Source of the DNA: Sphaerosporella brunnea
Lineage: Eukaryota; Ascomycota; Pezizomycetes; Pezizales; Pyronemataceae
Reading direction: 5' to 3'
DNA length: 64,000 nt
Assembly (NCBI GenBank): GCA_008704415.1
Contig: VXIS01000186.1
Span: 1 to 64,000 of the forward strand
Each line of letters opens with the position of its first letter. Within the stretch, counting starts at the first letter, position 1. Positions 1-11,482 of the stretch are shown one piece after another. The notes under the pieces were generated by a model. That model searched no databases, had not been told where the DNA came from, and was given only the letters and a program-made list of their open reading frames with translations. A program made the position numbers and the translations under genes.

Positions 1-821
1 CAGCCGTATTCTCAGCCCCTCCAGTTCTATCCAGCCGGGCTCAAATCAAATCCGAGAAATCTGTCTTTCTTTCTTTCTATCTCCCGCTAAATCTTTAAAT
101 CAAATAACAAGCATTGAATGGAGAGAAAAAAAAAAAGAAAAAAAGAATCACCTCTCGTGCCTGCAGCAAAACACAAGTTCGAAAACGAAAAAAAAAAAAA
201 AAAAAGAAAGAAAAAGAAAAAGAAAAAGAAACAAAAAAAAAACTCCACAAACCCCAAAATCCAAAAATCCAAAAAATCCCATCCCACATGCCAAAAGCCC
301 ACGGACGTCCCAAAACAAAAAAATACCCAAAATGCCAAAAACCAATCCAAATCCAAGTCCTTTATTCATATGCTTTCCCCCGACCCCGCGTTGTGTTGTG
401 TCTGTGTGTGTTGTGTGACGCCGGCGCGGAAGAAAAATCCGCGCTTCCGAAGAAAGCAGAAAAAAATTCATACGAATGACGAACCAATGGGACGGCAGAG
501 CTCCTGATAGCCCCCATTTGTCCTGTCCCACATGTCCCACCCCTCCCCTTGCTATGCAACCCCGCCACCACCACCACCTTTTCTCCCACAACAAACACGA
601 AACAAAATGCCCAAACCCAACCCCCAAAGCCGGCACACACACACGCCAGAAAAAAAAGAGTCAAAAAAAATACAACCGGAGAACACCAAAGAGTAGATAG
701 ATAAAAAAAAAAAAGGAAATTGTCTAAAGCCGCCCGATATGGATACAGTTGGTCCGCTCTATAACCCAGGATCTTTTCATCATGACAAGAAGGAAAGGAA
801 GGAGAGGATTAGGACATCCGC

Positions 822-1840
822 TTAATTTTCCTGCTTTATTGCGGTCGGCGCCGCGCTGTGGTGGTGGTGGTGGTGGTGGTGGTGGTCTTGAGCGTAGTAG
901 TTGTTGGCGAAGTCGTTCGAATCGGGGGTTTCTACGATTTGTTAGTCTGCGCAGGTTTCAACATGGTTTCGGGGCTCACCTGCTAGACCCGCATACGAGA
1001 GGTACAGCGGAGACATCGTATAGTGGCCGTAAGATGCAGCCGCTTTCGGCGCTGCGTATTCCGAGGACACGCTGCTATAGCTGCCAGAGAGACGAGCGGA
1101 AGGCAACGGAAGGTAGGAATGCTCGGCACCGGAATTCGTGGTCTCAATGGATGACAGAGTTGCTGGTGTTCCGCAAGTGGCCTCGACTACCGAGGACAGT
1201 GTTGCTGGCATCCCGCACGTGGGAGTATAGTAGGAGTGCATGGAAGAGATTGCCGGAAGATGTGCGGACGAAACACCAGTCGTCGTGGGCTGGTAGTAAT
1301 AATTGCTGGAGTCGGCGGAGGAAAATGTTGGGGCATAAGAAGGAGAGAGCGAGCCCGCGGTGCGGTAGTAGTTGCTGGTGGTGTACGTGCTGCTCGCGGG
1401 CGGCAAGTAGGTGTCGCGGGAGGGGTCAGAGCTGGGCGGCGGCGACTGGAGGGGCTGCTCTGCCGACGATTCCCGGGTCGACCGGCCGTCGGTATCCTCA
1501 CCGTTGGGTGAAAGAGAGCGCGAAGCGGCGCGGCGTTCAAGGTCCTCAAGGCGGCGCTTCAGCTTCTTGCCTGCGAAACTGTTAGATGCAGCGACACGGC
1601 CGTCAAGGAGAGGCGCTTACGGTAATTGCGCTGCGCAATGCGGTTTTGTATCCGGCGGCGCTCAGCGAGGTCGCTGATCTTGGTCCAGTCCTCATCGGGA
1701 TTCGTGGAACCTCGGAATTCGGTTGTGCTGGATACGCGGGTGGTGGTTGTGGGGCGCGCGTAGTGGTGCTGGGTTACAGAAGGCATAGCGGCGGCTGCTG
1801 GGGCGGCGTAGTGGTACTGCGCGTGGTGATGGTTCATCAT
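822..1840 (-). CDS. bZIP transcription factor, mirror copy in left arm
   Basis: This is the exact reverse-complement twin of the gene at 3264-4282. Its exons are 1621-1840, 980-1570 and 822-931, with introns 1571-1620 and 932-979, giving the same 306-residue protein with an NRIAQRNYR basic region. It points away from the palindrome centre. No base difference from the right-arm copy was seen, including introns, the simple-sequence His tract and the T/A-rich 3' flank; a real gene duplication would normally have drifted in those places. I therefore regard it as probably not an independent locus. If the palindrome is real, the genome has two divergently transcribed identical bZIP genes. Confidence 0.6.
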
Positions 1841-3263
1841 GTGGAGAGTAGGCACGGAGGGCAGCTGTCGACTTATTGGCGTTGTTGTTGTTGTGGCTGT
1901 TGTTGTTGTTGGGGGGGCGGCTGAGAAAGTGACAACGCTGGAGGGCTGGGACTGAAGTGTGTATGTATATGTATCTGACGACGATGATGCTGGAATGTGA
2001 GTGAACTGAGGGATGGGAAGGGTAGATATTTATCGAGTTTTCGAACAGCGGGAGTGAAGGCTGAGTCGAAGCAGCTGTCTGGCTGGCTGTCCGGGGGGGG
2101 GTGGCTTAAGTAGCGGTGTTTATGACCTATGGCTGCAGCGGGTTTGCAGTTTGGGTTGCGCAGCGTGGATGGGAGCTAAGAAGCTGCAAAAGCAACGCAG
2201 CCAAAAGCAAAGCAGCCTTACCATCATCGTCGGTGCCCATGCCTTCGATGGAAGGATGCATGGAAGATTCTCTGGCGTCCTCCGGTGTTTTTCGTTCGGC
2301 CAGCCACCCCTCCCTCCTTCCCCAAATGTGTGGGTGTCTTCCCGGTGGCTCACGCTGGGGGGAAGCGTGTGGGTTGCACAGAGGTCGCATGCAGAGCCCA
2401 TGCAGGTTGTGCCAGATTTGGACACTGCAAGCTCGAAACTCGACCACCCTGACCAAGCACCTTACATGCATCGTCGCCGCATCCCTGCCGCTGGTGGTGG
2501 AGGAGCAGTGGATGGCTGGCTGGCTGGATGGATGTGGATGGGGCCGGATGGCCATCACGCCCCCATCCACATCCATCCAGCCAGCCAGCCATCCACTGCT
2601 CCTCCACCACCAGCGGCAGGGATGCGGCGACGATGCATGTAAGGTGCTTGGTCAGGGTGGTCGAGTTTCGAGCTTGCAGTGTCCAAATCTGGCACAACCT
2701 GCATGGGCTCTGCATGCGACCTCTGTGCAACCCACACGCTTCCCCCCAGCGTGAGCCACCGGGAAGACACCCACACATTTGGGGAAGGAGGGAGGGGTGG
2801 CTGGCCGAACGAAAAACACCGGAGGACGCCAGAGAATCTTCCATGCATCCTTCCATCGAAGGCATGGGCACCGACGATGATGGTAAGGCTGCTTTGCTTT
2901 TGGCTGCGTTGCTTTTGCAGCTTCTTAGCTCCCATCCACGCTGCGCAACCCAAACTGCAAACCCGCTGCAGCCATAGGTCATAAACACCGCTACTTAAGC
3001 CACCCCCCCCCGGACAGCCAGCCAGACAGCTGCTTCGACTCAGCCTTCACTCCCGCTGTTCGAAAACTCGATAAATATCTACCCTTCCCATCCCTCAGTT
3101 CACTCACATTCCAGCATCATCGTCGTCAGATACATATACATACACACTTCAGTCCCAGCCCTCCAGCGTTGTCACTTTCTCAGCCGCCCCCCCAACAACA
3201 ACAACAGCCACAACAACAACAACGCCAATAAGTCGACAGCTGCCCTCCGTGCCTACTCTCCAC
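1841..3263. promoter_or_regulatory. Head-to-head region between the two bZIP copies
   Basis: This 1.42-kb stretch contains the palindrome centre and the upstream regions of both bZIP copies. On the right-arm side an AT-rich element gataaatatctaccc lies near 3070, about 190 bp before the ATG, and a CAA-rich leader (about 3190-3226) precedes the start. Around the centre, repeats of ggatgg/ctggctgg (2505-2545) give local microhomology on both strands. Long open frames here (for example 2116-2754 and its mirror) cross the low-complexity centre and look like chance. Confidence 0.5.
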
Positions 3264-4282
3264 ATGATGAACCATCACCACGCGCAGTACCACTACGCCG
3301 CCCCAGCAGCCGCCGCTATGCCTTCTGTAACCCAGCACCACTACGCGCGCCCCACAACCACCACCCGCGTATCCAGCACAACCGAATTCCGAGGTTCCAC
3401 GAATCCCGATGAGGACTGGACCAAGATCAGCGACCTCGCTGAGCGCCGCCGGATACAAAACCGCATTGCGCAGCGCAATTACCGTAAGCGCCTCTCCTTG
3501 ACGGCCGTGTCGCTGCATCTAACAGTTTCGCAGGCAAGAAGCTGAAGCGCCGCCTTGAGGACCTTGAACGCCGCGCCGCTTCGCGCTCTCTTTCACCCAA
3601 CGGTGAGGATACCGACGGCCGGTCGACCCGGGAATCGTCGGCAGAGCAGCCCCTCCAGTCGCCGCCGCCCAGCTCTGACCCCTCCCGCGACACCTACTTG
3701 CCGCCCGCGAGCAGCACGTACACCACCAGCAACTACTACCGCACCGCGGGCTCGCTCTCTCCTTCTTATGCCCCAACATTTTCCTCCGCCGACTCCAGCA
3801 ATTATTACTACCAGCCCACGACGACTGGTGTTTCGTCCGCACATCTTCCGGCAATCTCTTCCATGCACTCCTACTATACTCCCACGTGCGGGATGCCAGC
3901 AACACTGTCCTCGGTAGTCGAGGCCACTTGCGGAACACCAGCAACTCTGTCATCCATTGAGACCACGAATTCCGGTGCCGAGCATTCCTACCTTCCGTTG
4001 CCTTCCGCTCGTCTCTCTGGCAGCTATAGCAGCGTGTCCTCGGAATACGCAGCGCCGAAAGCGGCTGCATCTTACGGCCACTATACGATGTCTCCGCTGT
4101 ACCTCTCGTATGCGGGTCTAGCAGGTGAGCCCCGAAACCATGTTGAAACCTGCGCAGACTAACAAATCGTAGAAACCCCCGATTCGAACGACTTCGCCAA
4201 CAACTACTACGCTCAAGACCACCACCACCACCACCACCACCACCACAGCGCGGCGCCGACCGCAATAAAGCAGGAAAATTAA
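3264..4282 (+). CDS. bZIP transcription factor (AP-1-like basic region)
   Basis: Three exons (3264-3483, 3534-4124, 4173-4282; 921 bp) encode 306 residues. The introns are 50 and 48 bp, with donors GTAAGC and GTGAGC, acceptors TTCGCAG and TCGTAG, and a CTAAC branch before the second acceptor. The first splice joins the basic region ISDLAERRRIQNRIAQRNYR (about residues 54-74) to KKLKRRLEDLERRA, which identifies a nuclear DNA-binding bZIP of the fungal NxxAQxxxR type. The visible zipper is short. The rest is a Ser/Tyr/Thr-rich low-complexity tail with nine consecutive His near the C-terminus, ending in IKQEN. The start is the first in-frame ATG; upstream the frame has none. It acts presumably as a dimeric regulator; target genes are unknown. 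It lies in the right arm of the palindrome and is the copy attached to unique sequence. Confidence 0.88.
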
Positions 4283-5103
4283 GCGGATGTCCTAATCCTC
4301 TCCTTCCTTTCCTTCTTGTCATGATGAAAAGATCCTGGGTTATAGAGCGGACCAACTGTATCCATATCGGGCGGCTTTAGACAATTTCCTTTTTTTTTTT
4401 TATCTATCTACTCTTTGGTGTTCTCCGGTTGTATTTTTTTTGACTCTTTTTTTTCTGGCGTGTGTGTGTGCCGGCTTTGGGGGTTGGGTTTGGGCATTTT
4501 GTTTCGTGTTTGTTGTGGGAGAAAAGGTGGTGGTGGTGGCGGGGTTGCATAGCAAGGGGAGGGGTGGGACATGTGGGACAGGACAAATGGGGGCTATCAG
4601 GAGCTCTGCCGTCCCATTGGTTCGTCATTCGTATGAATTTTTTTCTGCTTTCTTCGGAAGCGCGGATTTTTCTTCCGCGCCGGCGTCACACAACACACAC
4701 AGACACAACACAACGCGGGGTCGGGGGAAAGCATATGAATAAAGGACTTGGATTTGGATTGGTTTTTGGCATTTTGGGTATTTTTTTGTTTTGGGACGTC
4801 CGTGGGCTTTTGGCATGTGGGATGGGATTTTTTGGATTTTTGGATTTTGGGGTTTGTGGAGTTTTTTTTTTGTTTCTTTTTCTTTTTCTTTTTCTTTCTT
4901 TTTTTTTTTTTTTTTTCGTTTTCGAACTTGTGTTTTGCTGCAGGCACGAGAGGTGATTCTTTTTTTCTTTTTTTTTTTCTCTCCATTCAATGCTTGTTAT
5001 TTGATTTAAAGATTTAGCGGGAGATAGAAAGAAAGAAAGACAGATTTCTCGGATTTGATTTGAGCCCGGCTGGATAGAACTGGAGGGGCTGAGAATACGG
5101 CTG
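4283..5103. other. 3' flank of bZIP gene, T-rich tracts
   Basis: No gene is seen. The stretch is strongly strand-biased: runs of T (4390-4400, 4434-4453, 4862-4916, 4959-4980) alternate with TG-rich sequence. Open frames such as 4462-4956 translate to Phe/Trp-rich low complexity and are not credible. The same sequence, reversed, makes up 1-821. Confidence 0.6.
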
Positions 5104-8100
5104 GGCTGGGCGTGTAACAGGTGCACGAGTCACAGGCTGCTCCCAGGCAGCGGCAATGCGCAGTTTTTTTGAGCGTGTGCCGCTGGCCTGCTCTCTTGAT
5201 ATATATGTATGTAACGTAACGTAACGGACGCGGAAGGTGTTTTATTTTTTTATTTTTTTTTTTTTTTTTCAGCTCTTTTTTAGTTATCTACCAATAGCAC
5301 TTTCTTCTAGAATAGAAAGGAAAGGAACCATACGATACGGAATAGAATACCGATGCTTGTGTGCTGCGCGCGGCACGCTGGATTCAGCCCTATCTACTTA
5401 GCCGCAAAAAGCTGCACGGGGGGGGGGTGATTAGTGAACATGATCGAGACGTATCGGCGTTGAAGTGCTAGCTGGCTGGGCTTGATGTCAAGTCGACAAC
5501 ACAAACAAGCGAGCGGAAAAAACAATGGGGGGGGATACCGCAGCCGGAGATTGTCAGTCAGCACTCTAACCCCCCCCCCCCGCTGCTTTGCCTGCCCTTG
5601 CCTTGGCTTCGGTTTTGGGGTGATCTTGGATCATCGTCCTGGCGCGATACTTAACTAGGGGGGTTTTGTTTTTGTTTTTTGTTGACGTCAGTTTGCAGAC
5701 TGGACTTGACTGGCATCGGGACTCCGAATATGGCACGAGCGAGCTAGAAGTTCCCCCCCGCCTGCCCGACAAGAGACATGATGGATGATCTGATCTCGCG
5801 TGCGATCATGACTTGACTTTTTGACTTTGCCCTCGCGGCGGCGGCAGCGATCGGATAACCAACCGCTCCTGGAATTCGAAACCTCCACACACACACACAC
5901 ACGCCGGCTACTAGAGTAGGTACGTCATAAGTCGCGCTCGCGCGTGCCGCCTCGCAACTTAGCGCCGCTCGCCCGCTGCTCTGCTGCACAGAAGCCCCCC
6001 TCCCCCCCTCGAATTTTTTTTATTTCTTTCTTCCGGATCGGTTCGGTCGGTTGGTTTTGGTTTGGTTTTGGAGGGCTGAGGGCTGAGAGCGAGCGAGCGA
6101 AACTCGCCGTGTGTGTCGGTCGGTAGGAGCTGCCGGAAAAAGTTGTGTTGCCTTGTTTGGATGTGCGCGGCTGAGAAAAAGTTGCAGGGTTGAGTTGAGT
6201 TCTAGAAGCCCCCCGGGAAAAGGAAAAAGGAAAAAAAAAAAGGAATATGATGCGGCGGAGATTGGCTTCTTGCTTGCTGGGATTTTCGTTCGATGTCGAT
6301 GGAAGGCGGAACTGGACTGTGCAGGACTCTAGATGCGCTTTTTTGTATGGCGCTCCATGCGAAAACAAAGTGAGAGTGAGTAGAACGTATGGACATGCCA
6401 AGCTAGCTGTCGAATCTCCTCCTCCTCCTGTATACCTATCTTGTTTCTCGCCCCACCCCCAACTACGATTTTACCCCCACAGAGAGGTGGTCTAGCTACA
6501 GCATCCGAAGACTGGTTTCCGAGCCTACCCTGTCCAGTTGCCTGAAACGCTCCCAGACAACCCGGTGGCCCAGCCTCTGTAGAGGCAGCAGGATGTCGAC
6601 AGACGGTCGACATCGAAATGCCATCAGCTACGCTGGCGAGCAATGAGATACGGACGGGGAGCTGTGGCTGGCCGCTGTTGAAAAGCCCGGGTTCATCGAG
6701 ATCCGCCGTTCTCTGTGTTGCTCTCACGATAGCAGCAACAATTCCACGATGACAGTTCTGACGGCCTTCCCCCCCCCCTGGTGGCCACGAATAGTAATGA
6801 TAATAATGGCGTTCTGGAAACATGAGGCGCTCGTGTAAGAGGATGTAACTATCGTATATAGATACCCCCGTACACGTACAATGCGCAGTACAATCCTAGC
6901 TACCGAGTATATATATATACGGATCCGGAAACATCCTCGGTGGTGGTGGTGGTGGTGGTGGTGGTGGTGGTATGTAACGTAGTAACAGTAGTTATATTTG
7001 TTCCGTTCCTGGAAGCACGGTGGCCAGAACCCCAAAATATTTGAGTCGCTGCTGCGGCGGAGGCGGCGGCGGCGGGGGAAACCTGCAGCTAGCCATGTCC
7101 CCCCCGGCCCCCCCCCCCGGCCCCCCGGCGTCGTATCGATTTTGAATCTGCAGGAAGATCGGTAAGCGAAAATAAAAATACCCCTCCCGCAGAAGCGTGA
7201 TCGGAACCAGGCAGGGAGGGGAAAGATGTTCGATGTTTTTCTCGTGGCGGTGCAGCGTAGATCTGGAACATGCTCCCCCCCTCCCCCCGGAGACTTGAGT
7301 GTCGTAATGTCTCAATAAACTTTTGCGGGTGGGGGGGGGGGGGTCAATATTCAGGATCTTAATTAGCGGGTAACCAACGTTTGTTCAGGAACTGAATATG
7401 ACGGCGACTTGTGTGTGCTGCGCATGCTTCTCTCTCTCTCTCTGCAGTTTGCCACAACCTGATCGGCGCCAGCACCCGAGACCACACCGCGTCCTACGCC
7501 AGGGCGAGGAACCGGAACAACTAACTAACCGACTCTCGTCACCACACGCATTATTAAGAAACTCCCGAGCCCCCCCCTTCCGATTCGGGGAATGTAGGCT
7601 TCGCAATACAGTAGAATACTTGTCGACGTCTGGAAGTAATATATACATACCAATCTTTGGATCGCATCGTGATGCCCCCTTCTGGCTGGGCTGCCGAAAT
7701 CACTCCACTGAGATAACCCCTTGATGACATTGCGATTAGTATTCTGTAGCTGAGGGCATCACCCAATAGATATATTGACCCCCCGGACCCATCAATGCGG
7801 GCCTGTTCAAGTAGGGAATAACCGACTCGGGCGTTACGTACGATGCAATTGCAATGAAAGGTACGGCTTCTCGAATGGTCGATGGCAAGCTATGTGTGTT
7901 CTACATTGGCCAATGAGTATATGTAATGTCGACACCACCGACCCCGTTGGAATGTGGCCAATAAATGCAACAACTACACCAAAGCTGTTTTGGGCGGTGA
8001 ATTGTTAACTGCTTTGAAGTGTACCCCCCCCGGGTGTGCTGGGGCGAGCATGTGGTCCGTTGCCGCCATTGTTCCCCTGACTATTTGCGAGTATTTGTGG

Positions 8101-8842
8101 TTGGAGATGATATCGCTGTGGGCTTTGTTTGGGAGTCGTTCGGTGGTGTTTTGGCCCTGGTTATTGGCCAAGGGGACCATAGAAGATATGTGTAACTTCC
8201 AAAGGAACGGACTGGCTGCATGTATCGTGAAAATAGTGGAATCCGGTTCCCCACAACAGTCTACTACCTCTGGCATCATAAGACAGCAGGCTCGAAAAAA
8301 TTGGTGATAACTGCGCTGGAGGCCAGCCATGTTGCGCATCCCGCTGATGGCGTTCTACGCAACACGAGTAGGTGGTTGCCTCTCGCTATAGAAGAACCTC
8401 GATCTACGCCAGAGTTATCTCGCTACAGCCGGCGGTGAGTGATCGTTAGTGAATAAAGAGAGCTTCACCATCATCATCCACGCATCCCGCTTCTGCAAAA
8501 GCTGGCGCCATTCGCCGATTCACAAAAAGAAAGCTTGCGGAGGAGTTCTGATACTTTGCTAGAGACGGGCGTTGGATATCAAGTCGTAGCGGGCTTCAGG
8601 AAAGCGCGCCACGTGATTCATTCGCCGTGGAAACCCTAGTAACGGGTTTTTTAGAGGCTTCTGGGTCGCTCAGAAGACCACACCGCGGAGTCTGCAGAGC
8701 CGCAGCTTGATGATGTGTACCCACCCTCCGTTTAGAAACATGGCGGGCCCTATACAGCGCACATTGAGGAACGTGGTGGGGCCCGGCTTGTAGTTCTGCT
8801 CGTCGATGCACACATGGGAGCAATGTCATCGACGGCCCGGGC
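5104..8842. other. Intergenic, no supported gene
   Basis: Unique sequence starts here after the palindrome. It holds homopolymer runs (T at about 5246-5270, C at 5571-5581, G at 7330-7343), three direct gtaac units near 5211-5226, and a GGT microsatellite at 6939-6970. Open frames are short, mutually overlapping and low-complexity. I see nothing I can name. Confidence 0.5.
6939..6970. repeat. (GGT)n microsatellite
   Basis: About ten perfect GGT units in intergenic DNA. They would translate to poly-Gly, Val or Trp, or on the other strand poly-His, but no gene model uses them. Confidence 0.9.
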
Positions 8843-8940
8843 GGTTTGGTTTGTTTGGTTTGTTTGTTTAGCCATGTTGTATCCGGCCGCTTGCGGCCAA
8901 TGGCGTATATAGAAGCCGAGACAAAGCTACCCCCAGGCTG
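8843..8940 (+). repeat. Dispersed LTR-like repeat, copy A
   Basis: A gtttgtttgttta tract leads into TGTAT, then the hairpin core CCGGCCGCTTGCGGCC, then a TATA-like gcgtatataga and the tail GCTACCCCCAGGCT. The same order of elements recurs at 16719, 28621 and (shortened) 29350, all in the same orientation. Similarity to copy B extends upstream: both have atgggagc, then tgtcat, then a GC-rich block before the T-rich lead. The TGT start followed by a TATA box is typical of the U3 end of a fungal LTR, so a solo LTR or its remnant is my best guess; the far end was not found. Confidence 0.65.
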
Positions 8941-11482
8941 TGGATCCTACCGTGGGGCAAAGGAAAAGAGTCAAGGGAACCCACATCAAATACACGGAGA
9001 ACGCGTAAGCGTACAAACGAAAGACAGAGAAACAAGGAGCAATTTGGACCTTGGTGGCTGCTGAGGAAAGCCATCGCCGCGTTGGTGCAGCGTTCATCAG
9101 ATAGCAAGACCTTACTGGAGGTGTTCATCCTCCCGTCCTTGGTGGCAGACGCCACTTCCTTCCACGCCACTGCTTGACGGGCCGGTTTTGCGGGGTAGAG
9201 TTGAGATGGCCGCGTTGGGCAACGGGTTGGGGGAAACCCGAAAGGCCGTCCCTCCGCCTCCCGGGATCGGCACATCCAGGCGCGCGACGGCTAGACTAAA
9301 GGCCTGTGGTATGTTATGGAGGCCCTCTAGTATTTGTGGCCGGCCATATAAGGTATGTATATGGATCCGAAAACCATGAGGTATACCTTGCGGTTGCCTC
9401 ATAAAGTAACTACCAAGGCTCAGCCCCACCGTTGGCTTTTGTTGCGGCTTCTCGCAAAGGATATTGGTGAAGTGGTGCACCGCGTGGGAGAGAGAGAGAG
9501 AAAGAAACGTTGTTTCAATCACAATACAGCACTCGGCCCGCGCCTCGGAGCTCTCGTCATCGTCGTGAAAGTCTCGCAGAAAATACACCAACCACGACAG
9601 ATCCGTATTCCAGTTCTCTTTGAAGATAACACCATCAAGAAAAAAAGCCCCTCGCATGTTGAGAAGTCGGGGTTAACCATCACACCCAAAAGGAAAAATT
9701 TGATCCATGTTATGTATGCAAAACACATGCACACCTCACCTTCAGGGCCCGTCTCCTCTATCTAAGAGCCGTCTCAGGCTGGTTGATAGAGAATCAGCCG
9801 GCCCGAAGTCGGGCTTGCCTCCGCATCCGATCTCTGGGGATCTCCGCGCGGAGCCGTGGCTAGCGGGCTCGGGGAGAAAGCTACGTTGGCGTTGCATCAC
9901 AGGGTCACACGAGGGGCTGAGGGGTGGAGACTAGGACCTACCGCCCGCGCGGCTTTCCCGTGCTCGATGGTTCGAGACCGTCGTGTACGTCCTCGGCCCA
10001 GTCCTATGTTTTTTCCCCAAGGCGACTCGTGGAGTGTACTGCCCTTCGGAATTCACAGAGCTGGATTGTCTCTTGGTTGATCCAGCTATCTAGCCACCAA
10101 CAAGATCCTCTTCGGACCGTTGGGTTTAACGCAAATCAAATGGCACATGAAAAATTCGCTACCGACGGCCGCCAACGGTCAGTCCAGGGGCTAACCCAGG
10201 AGCCGTTGAGGCTGGCACTAATCGAATCCTTGACGCCTGGAAACCGCGAACGTCTGGGGAGTAGTCAGGCTCTTTGCTGAACCTAAACGTGCGTCCGCGA
10301 GCTGATGAGCGAGCGGCTGAACGAGACCAACTCGCCTGAATGTCAACCGCAAATGCGAGTGACTCAATGTGATTTGCGTATTGGGCAACGGTGGAAATTT
10401 CTGCTCCGACGGACACGACAAGTGCGCTGAGAGGTCGGAAGAAAGAGCAAATTCCACAGGGATGCAACGGTCCACCAGGAATCGAGACCGGAATCTCGAA
10501 ATCGACCAAAAAAGATCACCACGAAGTGCTGTTCCCCACACCAACCGAGCCGCTCGAGGTGCTTCAGGTGCTTTTGCCCTTTCCGTCCTAATCTGGACAA
10601 GCACTCGGACGGCGCAGAAGGCAGCGTTAGTCCGCAGCTTCGCAGCGTCTCACGACACGCAGAAAAAATGCCGAATCAACGCAAGGCAGGGCAGGACTTC
10701 TAGACTTTGAAACCACCGTCTTCGCCGAGATGCGGGGCTGCCGTTGCATATGAGATGGCCATGGCACGACCTGCATGGCCTCCTGCGTTCGCTGCCAAAC
10801 CCCCCAGGGGCGTGGGGTTACACACCACCCCGTCGGCACCAATTGCAACGGCTAGCAGTGGCAAAGAAGCGGGGCCGTGGACGAGTTCGCGGATGGCGCA
10901 CGCCGACTGCAGCCACGGATTCGCCGCAGCGGAGATGCGTCCACACGTACGGCTGCCAGGGCGACGCCTGGAGTGCGAGCACGGGCCATCCCATCGGCGC
11001 GGAGTGGTTGCGGCGACGTCGACCCCATCATGACGTGCGCTGCCCTCCGCCGCTGCCCCTCCGCGGAAGCACCGCGGCGGTGGCGGGGGTGTGGTGGTGC
11101 TGGTGGCGGAGGGCCAGCGTGGAGGGAGATGCGGGGCGAGGGGCTCGATGGCGGCAGGTATACGGGTCATCCGCAACTCGTAAAGGTGGCGAGCCGTGGC
11201 CTCGGGGATTTTTTTCGTTTGGGGGGTCAGGCTAAGATGAAAAAAAAACGCCTTCCGACCACGCTCAGCTGCTGCTTGCTCCAGCTACCTACCTGCCTGC
11301 CTCACCTCACCTTCAAGCTCCATGCACCTTTCCCCGTCCTCCGTCTTCCTCCCCAACAACTCCCCTGCTTCACGGTAAAAGGCACCCAGCCACAGACGCA
11401 CGAACGCAGCAACTGGCTAAGCTCGATCCACCTCTGCCAGTGACCGAGTTGAGGCAGCGGTCCACACACAATCCCTCTCCCA
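8941..11482. other. Intergenic upstream of the Zn2Cys6 gene
   Basis: No gene is convincing. A minus-strand open frame at 9112-9657 has a protein-like first third, including MRGAFFLDGVIFKENWNTD, but degenerates after about 55 codons and has no recognised domain; it may be a relic. GC-rich sequence at about 9745-10090 contains ggttcgagacc, which resembles a tRNA B box, without a matching A box or cloverleaf. The last 800 bp, with pyrimidine-rich tracts at about 11280-11360, presumably hold the promoter and leader of the next gene. Confidence 0.4.

Larger units (their letters stand above)
1..5103. repeat. Giant inverted repeat (palindrome), 2,543-bp arms
   Basis: Position i pairs with position 5104-i across the whole stretch. 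The left arm is 1-2543, the right arm 2561-5103, and the spacer 2544-2560 reads ccggatggccatcacgc. Every reading frame in one arm has an exact mirror twin in the other, so I see no divergence between arms. The arm carries one complete bZIP gene with about 1.4 kb between the two starts. The left arm reaches base 1, so its outer end cannot be seen; unique sequence begins at 5104. A perfect palindrome of this size is unstable in vivo and a target for repeat-induced point mutation in many Pezizomycotina, so a fold-back read or contig-end artefact is the likeliest origin (inference). Confidence 0.95.

Noticed and set aside
2116..2754. 212-codon frames crossing the palindrome centre on both strands
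   Set aside because: They run through low-complexity repeat at the centre, are mirrored by construction and lack any domain; better explained as upstream DNA of bZIP.
4462..4956. 164-codon Phe/Trp-rich frame and its mirror at 148-642
   Set aside because: Composition reflects T and G runs only.
9745..10090. GC-rich stretch with a ggttcgagacc B-box-like motif, considered as rRNA or tRNA
   Set aside because: No conserved rRNA segment was recognised and no A box or cloverleaf fits.
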